A stretch of 64,000 bases of DNA, taken from contig NZ_VDUZ01000043.1 of assembly GCF_008039615.1 (NCBI RefSeq), forward strand, positions 1-64,000. Reading direction: 5' to 3'. The notes below the pieces were generated by a model. The model had not been told where the DNA came from. It did not search any database and worked only from the letters and a program-made list of their open reading frames with translations. The position numbers and the translations under genes are program-made. Positions 7,869 through 16,807 of the stretch are shown one piece after another. Source of the stretch: Vineibacter terrae. Its GTDB lineage: Bacteria > Pseudomonadota > Alphaproteobacteria > Reyranellales > Reyranellaceae. Each line of letters begins with the position of its first letter. The stretch's first letter is position 1.

Positions 7869-7917
7869 GGTGACAGCTTATCGCCGGGCAGCGTGTGTCG
7901 AAAGGCGGCGCTATGGT
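7869..7917 (+). promoter_or_regulatory. Possible third, weaker copy of the shared promoter box
   Basis: GCTATGGT at 7910-7917 is identical to the element at 1125-1132. At the corresponding upstream position (7869-7889) there is only a partial match to the 21-bp box (AGC, a T and GCCGG align). It would drive the GST-type gene at 8041 and would put the family E palindrome inside the transcript leader. Confidence 0.3.
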
Positions 7918-7918
7918 G

Positions 7919-8027
7919 GCCGGGAGCGCGCCACTCCAGTGGCGCACCGGCCCGGCGGGCCGGCTCCTTCCCAGCCAACGATCAGGCGCTGCGCGCCTGT
8001 GCGCCACTGGAGTGGCGCGCTCCCGGC
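7919..8027. repeat. Family E palindromic repeat, copy 1
   Basis: Inverted arms GCCGGGAGCGCGCCACTCC and its complement near 8003-8027; each arm also folds by itself (GCGCCACT-cc-AGTGGCGC). It sits between the promoter-like element and the AAGGAGG ribosome site of the GST-type gene. The second copy is at 61459-61530. Confidence 0.85.
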
Positions 8028-8040
8028 AAGGAGGCGGCCG

Positions 8041-8688
8041 ATGATCAAGATCTGGGGACGGCGCAGCTCGTTCAACGTGCAGAAGGTGCTGTGGCTGGCA
8101 GGCGAGCTGGGGCTGGCCCATGAGCACATCCCGGCTGGCGGCAGCTTCGGACGGCTGGACGAACCGTCGTTCCGCGCCTTGAACCTGCATGGACGGGTGC
8201 CGGTGCTCCAGGACGGCGATCTCGCCGTCTGGGAGTCGCAGGCGATCCTGCGCTACCTCGCGGCCCGCTACGGGCAGGATCGCTTCTGGTCCGACGACCC
8301 GGCGGCGCGCGCGCCGATCGACGGCTGGATGGACTGGTCGCAGACGGCCCTGCAGCCCGACTTCCTCAACGGCGTGTTCTGGGGCTACTACCGCACGCCC
8401 GAAGCGCAGCGCGACTGGCCCGCCATCCGCAAGAGCATCGGCCGCTGCAGCCGGCATTTCCGCCTGCTCGATTCAGTGCTCGCGACCCGCCCGTTCCTTG
8501 GCGGCGACCGGCTGTCGCTGGCCGACATCCCCGCCGGCACCGCGCTCTACCGCTATTTCGAGCTCGACATCGAACGCCCCGACGTTCCCAACGTCGTGGC
8601 CTGGTATCGCCGGCTGCAGGAACGGCCCGCCTTCCGCGCGCACGTCATGGTGCCGTTCGACGAGCTGCGCGGACGGCTCGACTACTGA
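8041..8688 (+). CDS. Glutathione S-transferase family protein
   Basis: A 215-residue GST. The N-terminal thioredoxin fold (residues 1-80) has IKIWGRRSSFNVQKVLW, the glutathione-site LHGRVPVLQDGDLAVWES segment and a conserved cis-Pro; the C-terminal helical domain (about 85-210) includes LADIPAGTALYRY, the usual N-capping box. GSTs conjugate or isomerise electrophiles with glutathione; the substrate is unknown. ATG at 8041 follows AAGGAGGCGGCCG. It is divergent from the RidA gene, with a family E repeat in its leader. Confidence 0.9.
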   Translation: MIKIWGRRSSFNVQKVLWLAGELGLAHEHIPAGGSFGRLDEPSFRALNLHGRVPVLQDGDLAVWESQAILRYLAARYGQDRFWSDDPAARAPIDGWMDWSQTALQPDFLNGVFWGYYRTPEAQRDWPAIRKSIGRCSRHFRLLDSVLATRPFLGGDRLSLADIPAGTALYRYFELDIERPDVPNVVAWYRRLQERPAFRAHVMVPFDELRGRLDY

Positions 8689-8743
8689 GACGGCGTGCGG
8701 GCAGGCCGCCTGCGCTCGCCGTTCCTGGCAAAGCATCGAGACC

Positions 8744-10072
8744 TCAGGAGCGTGGAGATCTCACCATCCGGGACTCCCGCAGCTGGATCTTCCACGGGAT
8801 GAGATCACGCTGGCCTACCGCGTAGCCTTGGCGATCAAGGCAGTCCTGGAAGGTCGGGTCGAACAGGGCGTCGTCGCCCTCGGGCACAGCGCACAGGCCA
8901 CTGCGGAGATCGGCATCCCGGCTTTTCGGATAGGCAACGAGCGCCGACGCGTCGACGAAGCGGGCGCGATTGGCGCGGGACTGGCCCACCTGCAGCAGCA
9001 ACAGCTCGACGCTGTCGCGCAGAAGCTGGTCGGTGACCACCTCTTGGGTGCGCCCGGCCATCGCCAGCAGGTCCAGCCGCTTCTTGCCGACACAGTCGCG
9101 CATCACCCTCATGTCGCCGCTGACGACGATGGCCAGGTCGATCGGCCGATGGGCCGCGGACAGGCTGTAGCGCTCCAGTCCCGATGTCCGCGGTTCGCGT
9201 GGCTGGCCCTGCACGGCCGCCATGACCTCGCGCGCGATGAAGGCATGGCGCCGGGCGCCGCCGTCCACGTACATGTTCCCGTCGATGAACACCGGCGGAA
9301 AGGCGATCGGGATTGCCGCCGATGCCATCATGACGTCGATGATCCGACGCCGCCGCTCCTCCAGGGTTTTGGTCGCGTCGGATGCCATCTCCGTGATGTC
9401 GAAAACCTCCGGCACGCCGCTGTCGAGATTCACGACCAGCAGGGCCAGCATGCGGTTCTTCTCGTTTTCCCGGGCGATGCGCAGCACCATCCCGGTATCG
9501 AGAAGGCTCTCGACCCGGCGACGCAGTGGCGCGGTGTCGTACAACGACGTGCTCGCCAGCGCCGTGAGCAGCGACCGCTTGGTGAAGACCTGGTCGTTGG
9601 TCAGGGTGCGGTAGGTGCCGCGCAGCCGTTCGATGTCGCCCTGGTCGTTCAGGAAGATGATCGGCGCGATCATCGACCCGGTGCTGACGCCCGTCACGAT
9701 GTCGAAGCGGGGACGCGGGTCCGGGCCGGCGTTGTGGCCCCAGCCGTCCAGAAAGCCGATCGAGAAGGCGCCCCAGGCGCCGCCGGCCGAGACGGAGAGA
9801 ACTTCCAGCGGCTTGGCTGTCGGCACGGCATAGCGGCGACTGACCTTGTCGCGGAAGCCGCGGTTCTCGGGCCGCACGAGCAGGTCGGCATCACCCTGGC
9901 GCACGGCCCGCAGGGGCGTCGCCGACTGCAGGATATCCGGCCAGGGATACGGCGCCCGGCCTTCCGTGGCGATCGAGCGGCAGACGTCGCCCTGCTGCTC
10001 TGCCGGCCGTGGCCCGCCGCAGCCGGCGAGGAGCGCTGTCGAAACCAGCGCAGCCATGGTTCGTGTGATCAT
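8744..10072 (-). CDS. Patatin-like phospholipase, lipoprotein
   Basis: A 442-residue protein with a lipoprotein signal (residues 1-19, lipobox LLAGC), so it is probably anchored in the envelope. The patatin domain spans about 80-330: oxyanion loop SAGGAWGAFSIG, nucleophile Ser130 in GVSTGS, and Asp270 in the DGG motif (YVDGGARRHAF). These are the Ser-Asp dyad residues of patatin lipases, which cleave acyl esters of lipids. The C-terminal 110 residues are not recognised. ATG at 10072 follows GGGGAGGGGATTC. It stands alone, divergent from the amidohydrolase gene at 10290. Confidence 0.88.
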   Translation of the reverse strand: MITRTMAALVSTALLAGCGGPRPAEQQGDVCRSIATEGRAPYPWPDILQSATPLRAVRQGDADLLVRPENRGFRDKVSRRYAVPTAKPLEVLSVSAGGAWGAFSIGFLDGWGHNAGPDPRPRFDIVTGVSTGSMIAPIIFLNDQGDIERLRGTYRTLTNDQVFTKRSLLTALASTSLYDTAPLRRRVESLLDTGMVLRIARENEKNRMLALLVVNLDSGVPEVFDITEMASDATKTLEERRRRIIDVMMASAAIPIAFPPVFIDGNMYVDGGARRHAFIAREVMAAVQGQPREPRTSGLERYSLSAAHRPIDLAIVVSGDMRVMRDCVGKKRLDLLAMAGRTQEVVTDQLLRDSVELLLLQVGQSRANRARFVDASALVAYPKSRDADLRSGLCAVPEGDDALFDPTFQDCLDRQGYAVGQRDLIPWKIQLRESRMVRSPRS

Positions 10073-10289
10073 GAATCCCCTCCCCTTTTTGGAGCATTGG
10101 ACTTGAGACACGCTCTACGCTGGGTGCAGAAAAATCCGCAGCTGGTCGCGATACAGTGGCGCGCTGCCAGACCGGCAGAGGGCCGTCGCGTCCTGCAAGG
10201 ATAGATCGAATGCCATGTCCGGTCTGCGGATATCGCATGGGCGGGGCGGTCGGGCGGTAGTACGTTGACCCGCTTCCCGGGAGGAGCCG

Positions 10290-11963
10290 ATGAGCTACGA
10301 TCTCGTGATCAAGAACGGCACCGTGGTCGACGGCACGGGCGCGAAGCGCTACCAGGCGGATGTCGCGATTGCGGCCGGCAAGGTTGCTGAAATCGGCAAG
10401 GTGACGGAAGGCGCGAAACGCACCATCGATGCCCACGGGCTGGTCGTGGCGCCGGGCTTCGTCGATCCGCACACCCACTACGACGCGCAGATCTGCTGGG
10501 ACGGCGCGGTCACTCCTTCGTCGTGGCACGGGGTGACCAGCGTGGTGATGGGCAATTGCGGCGTCGGCATCGCGCCCTGCAGGCCCGAGACGCGCGAGAT
10601 CGCCATGCGCGATCTGGTCAATGTCGAGGGCATCCCGTTCGACGTGCTACACCAGGGCATCACCTGGGACTGGGAAACGTTCCCGCAGTTCATGGACTCG
10701 GCCGCGCGACGCGCGCCGTCGCTGAACCTCGCCTTCATCGCGCCGTTGACACCCTTCCGCCACTACGTCATGGGCGAAGCGTCGCTGGAGCGGGCCGCCA
10801 CCCCCGAGGAGACGGCGAAGATCGCCGCCCTGATCGGTGAGGCCATCGACGCCGGCGCGCTGGGCTTCTCGAGCACGACGCTCAACCAGCATATCGGCTT
10901 CCAGGGCAAGCCGCTGGCCTGCCGCAATGCCAGCCACGAGGAGCTGAAGGCCTATGCCAATGCGCTGAAGACGCGGGGCAAAGGCGCGATCGAGATCGCG
11001 CTCACCCGCCAGGTCGGCGTGCTGGAGGAGGACCAGTGCGAGCTGCTGGATTTCCTGCTCACCGAGAGCGGCCGGCCGGTGACCTTCATCGCCCTGTTCG
11101 ATCGTGACGACATCCCCGAGGCCGTGCGCGACACGTTGCGCCGCGCCGCGCCCATGATCGCCAAGGGCGCGCGTCCGCAGACCTCGCCGCTGCCGTTGAC
11201 CCGCGAAATCAACATGGACAATCCCTTCTCCTTCGCCGCCTTTCCATCGTGGAAACGGGTGTTCGCGGATAGCTCGAAGGAAGCGCAGAAGGCCGTCTAT
11301 GCCGATCCGGCCTTTCGCAACCAGTTCCGCGAGGACCTCAAGAAGCCAATGGGCTTCAGCAACTGGAGCCGCATCGTGGTGCATACCGTCCGCAATCCGG
11401 CGCTGAAGCATCTGGAGGACAAGTCGATCGCCCAGATAGCGGCCGGCCAGGGCACGGTCGGCGGCGATGCCTTCCTCGACACGGTGCTGGCCGACAACCT
11501 CGAGCTCGAGCTGACCATGGCCTCTTGGAACACGCGTGAGGATCGCATGCGCGAGCTGCTGAACAATCGCGCCATCCTGATGGCGCTGGGCGACGGCGGC
11601 GCGCATGTCGACATGTTGTGCGATGCCGGCTATCCGACCTACCTGCTCGGCACCTGGGTGCGCGAAAAGGAAGCCATCACCCTGGAAGAAGGCGTGCGGA
11701 AGCTGACGTCGGATCCCGCCGACCTGTTCGGCCTGAAGGACCGGGGACGGCTCGCCAAGGAGGCGCCGGCCGACGTGGCGATCTTCGATCCCGCCCGCGT
11801 CGGCTCGACCAACCATGGCGAGCGCCGCTACGATCTTCCCGGTGGCGCCAAGCGCATCGTGATGCCATCGCAGGGCGTCGAATACACGCTCGTCAATGGC
11901 GCCATCACCTGGGAGCAGGGACGACTCACCGAGGCCAAGGCGGGCACGGTGCTGCGGGGATAG
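10290..11963 (+). CDS. D-aminoacylase / N-acyl-D-amino-acid deacylase family amidohydrolase
   Basis: A 557-residue amidohydrolase-superfamily protein. The metal-binding PGFVDPHTHYDAQ motif is at residues 53-65, the NCGVGIAPCRP segment typical of N-acyl-D-amino-acid deacylases follows near 90, and the late GDGGAHVDM segment holds the catalytic Asp near residue 435. The family hydrolyses N-acyl-D-amino acids and related amides using one or two zinc ions. A paralogue lies at 51734-53443. ATG at 10290 follows GGGAGGAGCCG. Its stop lies 4 bp from the stop of the convergent PLP decarboxylase gene. Confidence 0.88.
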   Translation: MSYDLVIKNGTVVDGTGAKRYQADVAIAAGKVAEIGKVTEGAKRTIDAHGLVVAPGFVDPHTHYDAQICWDGAVTPSSWHGVTSVVMGNCGVGIAPCRPETREIAMRDLVNVEGIPFDVLHQGITWDWETFPQFMDSAARRAPSLNLAFIAPLTPFRHYVMGEASLERAATPEETAKIAALIGEAIDAGALGFSSTTLNQHIGFQGKPLACRNASHEELKAYANALKTRGKGAIEIALTRQVGVLEEDQCELLDFLLTESGRPVTFIALFDRDDIPEAVRDTLRRAAPMIAKGARPQTSPLPLTREINMDNPFSFAAFPSWKRVFADSSKEAQKAVYADPAFRNQFREDLKKPMGFSNWSRIVVHTVRNPALKHLEDKSIAQIAAGQGTVGGDAFLDTVLADNLELELTMASWNTREDRMRELLNNRAILMALGDGGAHVDMLCDAGYPTYLLGTWVREKEAITLEEGVRKLTSDPADLFGLKDRGRLAKEAPADVAIFDPARVGSTNHGERRYDLPGGAKRIVMPSQGVEYTLVNGAITWEQGRLTEAKAGTVLRG

Positions 11964-11967
11964 GTCT

Positions 11968-13380
11968 TCAGGACAACCGACCGGCGATCGCGCGGATGAC
12001 GTCGAAGGCGAGGTCGATGTCGGCCTCGCTGGTGGTCATCGCGCCGACCTGGAAGCGGATGGCGACGCGGCCGTCCACCCGGGTCTGGGTCAGGTAGAGA
12101 CGTCCGTCGTCGTTGATCGCCGCGACCAGCGCGAGGTTGTGGGCATCGAGATCGCGCCCGTCGCCGGGGTCATGGCGGAAGGAGAACAGCGACAGCACCG
12201 GCTCCGTGACCAGTGCAAACCCCGCCGTCGCCGCGAGCCGCCGCGCCAGGGCCTGCGACCAGCGCACGTGGTCGCGGATCATGGCGCGCAGGCCCTCAAG
12301 TCCGTGCGCGCGCAGCAGGAACCACAGCTTCAGCGCACGGAAGCGCCGGCCCAGCGGAATCGACCATTCGCTGTAGTTGACGATGCCCTCGCGGCCGTAG
12401 GTGCGCAGGAACTCGGGCTCGACCGCCAAGGTGCGCACCAGCGCGGCAGGATCGCGCACGAAATGCGCCGAGCAGTCGAACTGCGCGCCCAGCCACTTGT
12501 GCGGATTGAGCACCAGGCTGTCGGCCTGCTCGATGCCCTGCCACATCGCACGGAACTCGGGGCAGATCATGGCGGCGCCGGCCCAGGCGGCATCGACATG
12601 GAGGTAGAGGCCATAGCGCTGGGCGATGGCCGACGTGGCCGCCACATCGTCGGCCGCCCCGACGCTCGTGCCGCCCACGCAGGCCACGATGCCCGCCGGC
12701 AGCAGGCCCGCGGCACGGTCGGCGGCGATGGCGGATTCCAGCGCCTCGGTATCCATGGCGCGTGACGGGCCCCTGGTCGGAATCCGCACCAGGTTGTCCT
12801 GGCCGATGCCGGCGATCCACACCGCCTTGTCGATCGAGGAATGCACCTCGTGCGAGGCGTAGATCCGCACCCGGGCATGCGCGGCAAGGCCCTGCCTGTT
12901 GCCGGCGAACCCCAGCGCCCGCTCGCGCATGGTGAGGATGGCGGCCAGCGTTGCCGACGACGCCGAATCCTGGATGACGCCGTGGAAGCCCTCGGGCAGG
13001 CCGATCGCGTCGCGCAGCCACTGCAGCACCACCGTTTCCATCTCGGTGGCGGCCGGTGAGGTCTGCCACAGCATGCATTGAGCGGCCATCGCCGAGACCA
13101 GGATCTCGGCGATCACCGAAACAGGGGCGGCGTTGGCGGGGAAGTAGGCGAAGAAGCGCGGGTGCTGCCAATGCGTCATGCCGGGGAGCACGACACGCTC
13201 GAAGTCGGCGAAGATGTCGGCCATCGGTTCGGCCGTCTCGGGCGCGCGCGGCGGCAGCTGCGCGGCAACGGCACCGGGCTTCGTCTGGGCCCGCACCGGC
13301 CGTTCGGCCAGGGTGGCGCGGTAGTCGGCAGCCCACTCGGCGGCACGCACCACCCAGTCGCGGAACGCTTGGTTGTCCAT
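11968..13380 (-). CDS. Pyridoxal-phosphate group II decarboxylase (aromatic-L-amino-acid decarboxylase type)
   Basis: A 470-residue fold-type I PLP enzyme of the DOPA/tryptophan/tyrosine decarboxylase family. Visible features are HPRFFAYFPANAAPVSVIAE near residue 75, the LHVDAAWAGAA segment whose Asp binds the pyridine nitrogen, and Lys295 in NPHKWLGAQFDC, the Schiff-base lysine. It should remove CO2 from an aromatic or related amino acid to make the amine; the substrate is not readable. I prefer the ATG at 13380, 9 bp after AAGGAG, over the ATG at 13389, which abuts the ribosome site. It is convergent with the D-aminoacylase-type gene. Confidence 0.9.
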   Translation of the reverse strand: MDNQAFRDWVVRAAEWAADYRATLAERPVRAQTKPGAVAAQLPPRAPETAEPMADIFADFERVVLPGMTHWQHPRFFAYFPANAAPVSVIAEILVSAMAAQCMLWQTSPAATEMETVVLQWLRDAIGLPEGFHGVIQDSASSATLAAILTMRERALGFAGNRQGLAAHARVRIYASHEVHSSIDKAVWIAGIGQDNLVRIPTRGPSRAMDTEALESAIAADRAAGLLPAGIVACVGGTSVGAADDVAATSAIAQRYGLYLHVDAAWAGAAMICPEFRAMWQGIEQADSLVLNPHKWLGAQFDCSAHFVRDPAALVRTLAVEPEFLRTYGREGIVNYSEWSIPLGRRFRALKLWFLLRAHGLEGLRAMIRDHVRWSQALARRLAATAGFALVTEPVLSLFSFRHDPGDGRDLDAHNLALVAAINDDGRLYLTQTRVDGRVAIRFQVGAMTTSEADIDLAFDVIRAIAGRLS

Positions 13381-13574
13381 GTTGCACATCTCCTTCGAAC
13401 GCGCGTGGCCGCTGCGAACGGCTGTCCAGCGCCCGGGAGGAGACTACGCACTCAGGCTGTTGCGCGCATCCGTGCCTCGGTCAGCGGCTGCGGTTTGCAT
13501 CGCGTCCAAAAGCCCATGACGTCGCGGACTCCAACTCCGCTCGAGAAGGCGGGCTTCCGAGATAACTCGGCCTT

Positions 13575-13686
13575 ACCATCAAGTGCTTGCACACCTGCTC
13601 AGACATCAGCGACTTGGCGGGCCCGGACAGCACAACCTCGCCGCGAGCCATGACGCTGATGCGGTCGGCCGGCAACTGCGAGATAC
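13575..13686 (-). pseudogene. Duplicated 3' fragment of urtE
   Basis: About 112 bp match 14043-14162, the end of urtE, at roughly nine bases in ten for the first 95 bp. Translated, it reads ADRISVMARGEVVLSGPAKS, then LMSEQVCKHLMV, against the UrtE tail ADHISVMDRGEVVLSGPAKS and LTSEQVRKHLMV. The stop that ends urtE is missing, so the frame runs on, and there is no ATPase core upstream. It is a relic: either an old tandem duplication of the urt end or a direct repeat left by an insertion at the urtE 3' end. Confidence 0.8.
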
Positions 13687-13799
13687 AGACAAGATGTCGC
13701 GGATTCCGCTCCGCCACACTGTGCACAATCAGGAGGTTGCATGTTAATGTAGTTCTATCTTGGTTAGTCGACTGCTTTAGCGGCCCCGATTGGGCTTGG

Positions 13800-14009
13800 A
13801 TGATGTCCTCAAATCTGGGGCTTGCCTGGATAGTACTCTCGATCCAATCTGGTTGGTTCGTTGGCCCGGTATCCTTGTTCGTTGCAATCAAAGGCTACGG
13901 GCTGAATTGGGTTGGTCGCTTGATTGTGGGGGCGATTTCATTTTTCAGTCTCGCCCCCATTGTGTGGATGGTGGTGCGGCTCTTGGTTTGGCGGTATCTT
14001 CACATTTAG
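13800..14009 (+). CDS. Possible small membrane protein in AT-rich insert
   Basis: A 69-codon frame beginning ATG-ATG, with two hydrophobic stretches (about residues 5-28 and 37-62) and a basic C-terminus. It lies wholly inside the AT-richer segment between the two copies of the urtE tail. No good ribosome site precedes it, and an AGGAGG further upstream (about 13731) leads only into a three-codon frame. It may be a remnant of an acquired gene; I do not recognise a family. Confidence 0.3.
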   Translation: MMSSNLGLAWIVLSIQSGWFVGPVSLFVAIKGYGLNWVGRLIVGAISFFSLAPIVWMVVRLLVWRYLHI

Positions 14010-14038
14010 CAGTGCTGGCCTCATTGCCTGCTTCCGCC

Positions 14039-14734
14039 CTACACCATCAAGTGCTTGCGCACCTGCTCGGACGTCAGCGATTTGGCGGGCCCGGACAGCA
14101 CGACCTCGCCGCGGTCCATGACGCTGATGTGATCGGCCAGCGCCTGGGCGAAGTCGAGATACTGCTCGACCAGCAGGATGGCCATGTCGCCACGATCGGC
14201 CAGCATGCGGATCACGCGCTCGATATCCTTGATGATCGAGGGCTGGATGCCCTCGGTGGGCTCGTCGAGCACCAGCAGCTTGGGCCGCGTCACCAGCGCT
14301 CTGGCGATCGCCAGCTGCTGCTGCTGGCCGCCCGAGAGATCGCCGCCGCGGCGATGCAGCATGTCCTGCAGCACCGGGAAGAGCGTGAAGATCTCGTCCG
14401 GGATGTGGCGCAGCGGCTTGGCCAGCGGCGCGAAGCCGGTCTGCAGGTTCTCCAGCACGGTCAGCCGCGGGAAGATCTCGCGCCCCTGCGGCACCAGCGC
14501 CAGGCCGCGGCGGGCGCGCTCGTGCGGCTTCAGCCCGGCGATGTCCTGGTCCTGCCAGACGATCCTGCCGCCACGGATCGCCTGCAGGCCGAAGATGGCC
14601 CGCAGCAGCGAGGTCTTGCCCACGCCGTTGCGCCCCAGCACGCAGCTGACCTTGCCCACTTCCGCCTCGACGCTGACTGCGCGCAAGGCATGTGAGGCGC
14701 CGTAAAACAGGTTGATCTTCTCGACACGCAGCAT
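14039..14734 (-). CDS. urtE: Urea ABC transporter, ATP-binding subunit UrtE
   Basis: A 231-residue ABC ATPase of the branched-chain-amino-acid/urea type. Walker A is GRNGVGKTS (residues 34-42), the signature is LSGGQQQQLAIARAL, and Walker B is LLVLDEPTEGIQPSI; the switch His is replaced by Gln in LLVEQYLDFA, as is normal for this LivF/UrtE group. It is the last gene of urtABCDE and powers high-affinity urea uptake with UrtD. ATG at 14734 follows GAGGACC. A family A repeat separates it from urtD, and its 3' end is duplicated at 13575-13686. Confidence 0.96.
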   Translation of the reverse strand: MLRVEKINLFYGASHALRAVSVEAEVGKVSCVLGRNGVGKTSLLRAIFGLQAIRGGRIVWQDQDIAGLKPHERARRGLALVPQGREIFPRLTVLENLQTGFAPLAKPLRHIPDEIFTLFPVLQDMLHRRGGDLSGGQQQQLAIARALVTRPKLLVLDEPTEGIQPSIIKDIERVIRMLADRGDMAILLVEQYLDFAQALADHISVMDRGEVVLSGPAKSLTSEQVRKHLMV

Positions 14735-14747
14735 GGTTGGTCCTCAA

Positions 14748-14873
14748 CCTCCCCCAACGCAGTTGGGGGAGGTGGCCGAAGGCCGGAGGGGGAGCCGACG
14801 TGGTATTGGTAACTGGGACCACGTCGGCTCCCCTCCGCCCCTTCGGGGCACCTCCCCAGCAAAGCTGGGGAGG
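14748..14873. repeat. Family A palindromic repeat, copy 3 (urtD-urtE gap)
   Basis: Complete copy with GAGCCGACGTGGT / ACCACGTCGGCTC core. On the transcribed strand it ends in GGGGGAGG only 13 bp before the urtE ATG. It starts 12 bp after the urtD stop. Confidence 0.92.
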
Positions 14874-14885
14874 AAATACTTCTGC

Positions 14886-15668
14886 TCAACGCCCCAGATA
14901 CACGTCGACGACGCGCTGGTTCTTCTGCACGTGATCGAGCGAGCCTTCGGCCAGCACCGAGCCCTCGTGCAGCACGGTGACGCGCACGCCCAGCTCGCGC
15001 ACGAACTGCATGTCATGCTCGACCACCACCAGCGTATGGCTGCCGGCCAGCTCCTTGAACAGCTTCGCCGTCTGCTCGGTCTCGATGTCGGTCATGCCGG
15101 CGACGGGCTCGTCGAGCAGCAGCAATTGCGGCTCGGCCAGCAGCAGCATGCCGATCTCCAGCCATTGCTTCTGGCCGTGGCTGAGCGCGCCGGCCGACCG
15201 CGCCTTGTGGCCGCCCAGCCCGATCAGCGCCAGCATCTCGTCGATCTTGCGCAACGCCGTGCCGTCGAGCCGGGCCATCAAGGTGGCGAAGGTGCCGCGG
15301 CTGGTCTTCAGCGCCAGCTCGAGATTCTCGAACACCGTGAGGTTCTCGAACACGGTCGGCTTCTGGAACTTGCGCCCGATGCCGAGATTGGCCACGGCAG
15401 CCTCGTCGAGCCGGGTCAGGTCGATGCGATCGCCGAACTGCACGCGCCCGGTGTCGGGCCGGGTCTTGCCGGTGATCACGTCCATCATCGTGGTCTTACC
15501 GGCGCCGTTGGGCCCGATGACGGTGCGCATCTCGCCCTTGCCGATGGCCAGCGACAGCGCATTCAACGCCTTGAAGCCATCGAAGCTGACGGTGACGTCC
15601 TCCAGGTAGAGCAGCGTGTCGCCCATCGCCGTGTCGGCGATCGGATCGGCCAGGGCGATGGCGTTCAT
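14886..15668 (-). CDS. urtD: Urea ABC transporter, ATP-binding subunit UrtD
   Basis: A 260-residue LivG-type ABC ATPase. Walker A is GPNGAGKTT near residue 52, the signature motif is LSHGQKQWLEIGMLL (the SHGQ variant common in UrtD), Walker B is LLLLDEPVAGM, and the switch His is in VVEHDMQFV. It pairs with UrtE on the UrtBC membrane core. ATG at 15668 follows GGAGGCGAC and overlaps the urtC stop (ATGA), so translation is coupled. Confidence 0.96.
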   Translation of the reverse strand: MNAIALADPIADTAMGDTLLYLEDVTVSFDGFKALNALSLAIGKGEMRTVIGPNGAGKTTMMDVITGKTRPDTGRVQFGDRIDLTRLDEAAVANLGIGRKFQKPTVFENLTVFENLELALKTSRGTFATLMARLDGTALRKIDEMLALIGLGGHKARSAGALSHGQKQWLEIGMLLLAEPQLLLLDEPVAGMTDIETEQTAKLFKELAGSHTLVVVEHDMQFVRELGVRVTVLHEGSVLAEGSLDHVQKNQRVVDVYLGR

Positions 15669-16798
15669 GTCGCCTCCACGGGCTTGGCAGCCACGGCTGT
15701 CGCGCGCGACGCGGCACGGCGCGTCTGCCAGTCGCGCATCACGCCCAGCACGCCGCGCGGCAGCAGCAGGGTGACGACGATGAACAGGGCGCCGAGGAAG
15801 AACAGCCACACCTCGGGCGCGGCGCCGGTCAGCCAGGTCTTGGCGGCGTTGACGATGAAGGCGCCGAGGATCGCGCCCACCAGCGTGCCGCGGCCGCCGA
15901 CCGCGACCCAGATCGCGATCTCGATCGAGTTGGCGGGCGAGAACTCGCCGGGATTGATGATGCCCACCTGCGGCACGTAGAGCGCGCCGGCAATGCCCGA
16001 GATCATCGCCGCCACCACGAACACGAACAGCTTGGCGCCGGTGGGCGAGTAGCCCAGGAAGCGCACGCGGCTCTCGGCGTCGCGCAGCGCCCGGCAGACA
16101 CGGCCCAGCTTGGAGCCCACGATCCAGCGGCAGAGCAGGAACGACAGGCCCAGCCCGACCGCCGAGGCGATCAGCAGGCCGACACGGGTCGTGGGCGACT
16201 GCACCTGGAGGCCTAGAAGATCCTTGAAGTCGGTGAGGCCGTTGTTGCCGCCGAAGCCCATGTTGTTGCGGAAGAAGGCCAGCATCAGCGCGAACGTCAT
16301 CGCCTGCGTGATGATCGAGAGATAGACGCCGGTCACGCGCGAGCGGAAGGCAAGCCAGCCCAGCACGAAGGCCAGCGCCGCCGGCACCAGCACCACCATG
16401 AGCGCGGCGAACCAGAACATGTCGAAGCCCTGCCAGTACCAGGGCAGCTCCTTCCAGTTCAGGAACACCATGAAATCGGGCAGCACCGGATTCTTGTAGA
16501 CGCCGCGATCGCCGATCTGGCGCATCAGATACATGCCCATGCAGTAGCCGCCCAGGGCGAAGAAGGCACCTTGGCCCAGGCTGAGGATGCCGGCGTAGCC
16601 CCAGATCAGGTCCATCGCCAGCGCCAGCATGGCGTAGCAGCAATACTTGCCGATCAGCGGCACCAGATAGTCCGGCAGGTAGAGCCAGCCGCCGGGCGCC
16701 GCCAGCCGGTTGGCCGCCGGCAGCAGCACGATCAGCACGAAGCCTGCGGCCAGGAACACCAGCCAGCCGCGCGGCGTCAGCAGGCTGTGGCGTGTCAT
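15665..16798 (-). CDS. urtC: Urea ABC transporter, permease subunit UrtC
   Basis: A 377-residue inner-membrane permease of the LivM type. About nine or ten hydrophobic segments are visible. The conserved GYAGILSLGQGAFFALGGY motif is near residue 67 and VGGRGTLVGAILGAF is near 295. It forms the urea channel with UrtB. ATG at 16798 follows GGAGGAAACA, which directly abuts a family A repeat; the stop overlaps urtD. Confidence 0.95.
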   Translation of the reverse strand: MTRHSLLTPRGWLVFLAAGFVLIVLLPAANRLAAPGGWLYLPDYLVPLIGKYCCYAMLALAMDLIWGYAGILSLGQGAFFALGGYCMGMYLMRQIGDRGVYKNPVLPDFMVFLNWKELPWYWQGFDMFWFAALMVVLVPAALAFVLGWLAFRSRVTGVYLSIITQAMTFALMLAFFRNNMGFGGNNGLTDFKDLLGLQVQSPTTRVGLLIASAVGLGLSFLLCRWIVGSKLGRVCRALRDAESRVRFLGYSPTGAKLFVFVVAAMISGIAGALYVPQVGIINPGEFSPANSIEIAIWVAVGGRGTLVGAILGAFIVNAAKTWLTGAAPEVWLFFLGALFIVVTLLLPRGVLGVMRDWQTRRAASRATAVAAKPVEAT

Positions 16799-16807
16799 TG
16801 TTTCCTC

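Larger units (their letters stand above)
13381..14038. other. 658-bp gap with a urtE-tail duplicate and AT-richer DNA
   Basis: From 13381 to about 13570 I see only the leader of the decarboxylase gene and unremarkable sequence. From 13575 to 13686 there is a degenerate copy of the urtE 3' end. From about 13690 to 14038 the DNA is clearly AT-richer than the rest of the window and holds one plus-strand hydrophobic reading frame. The arrangement looks like a relic of an insertion or partial duplication. Confidence 0.6.
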
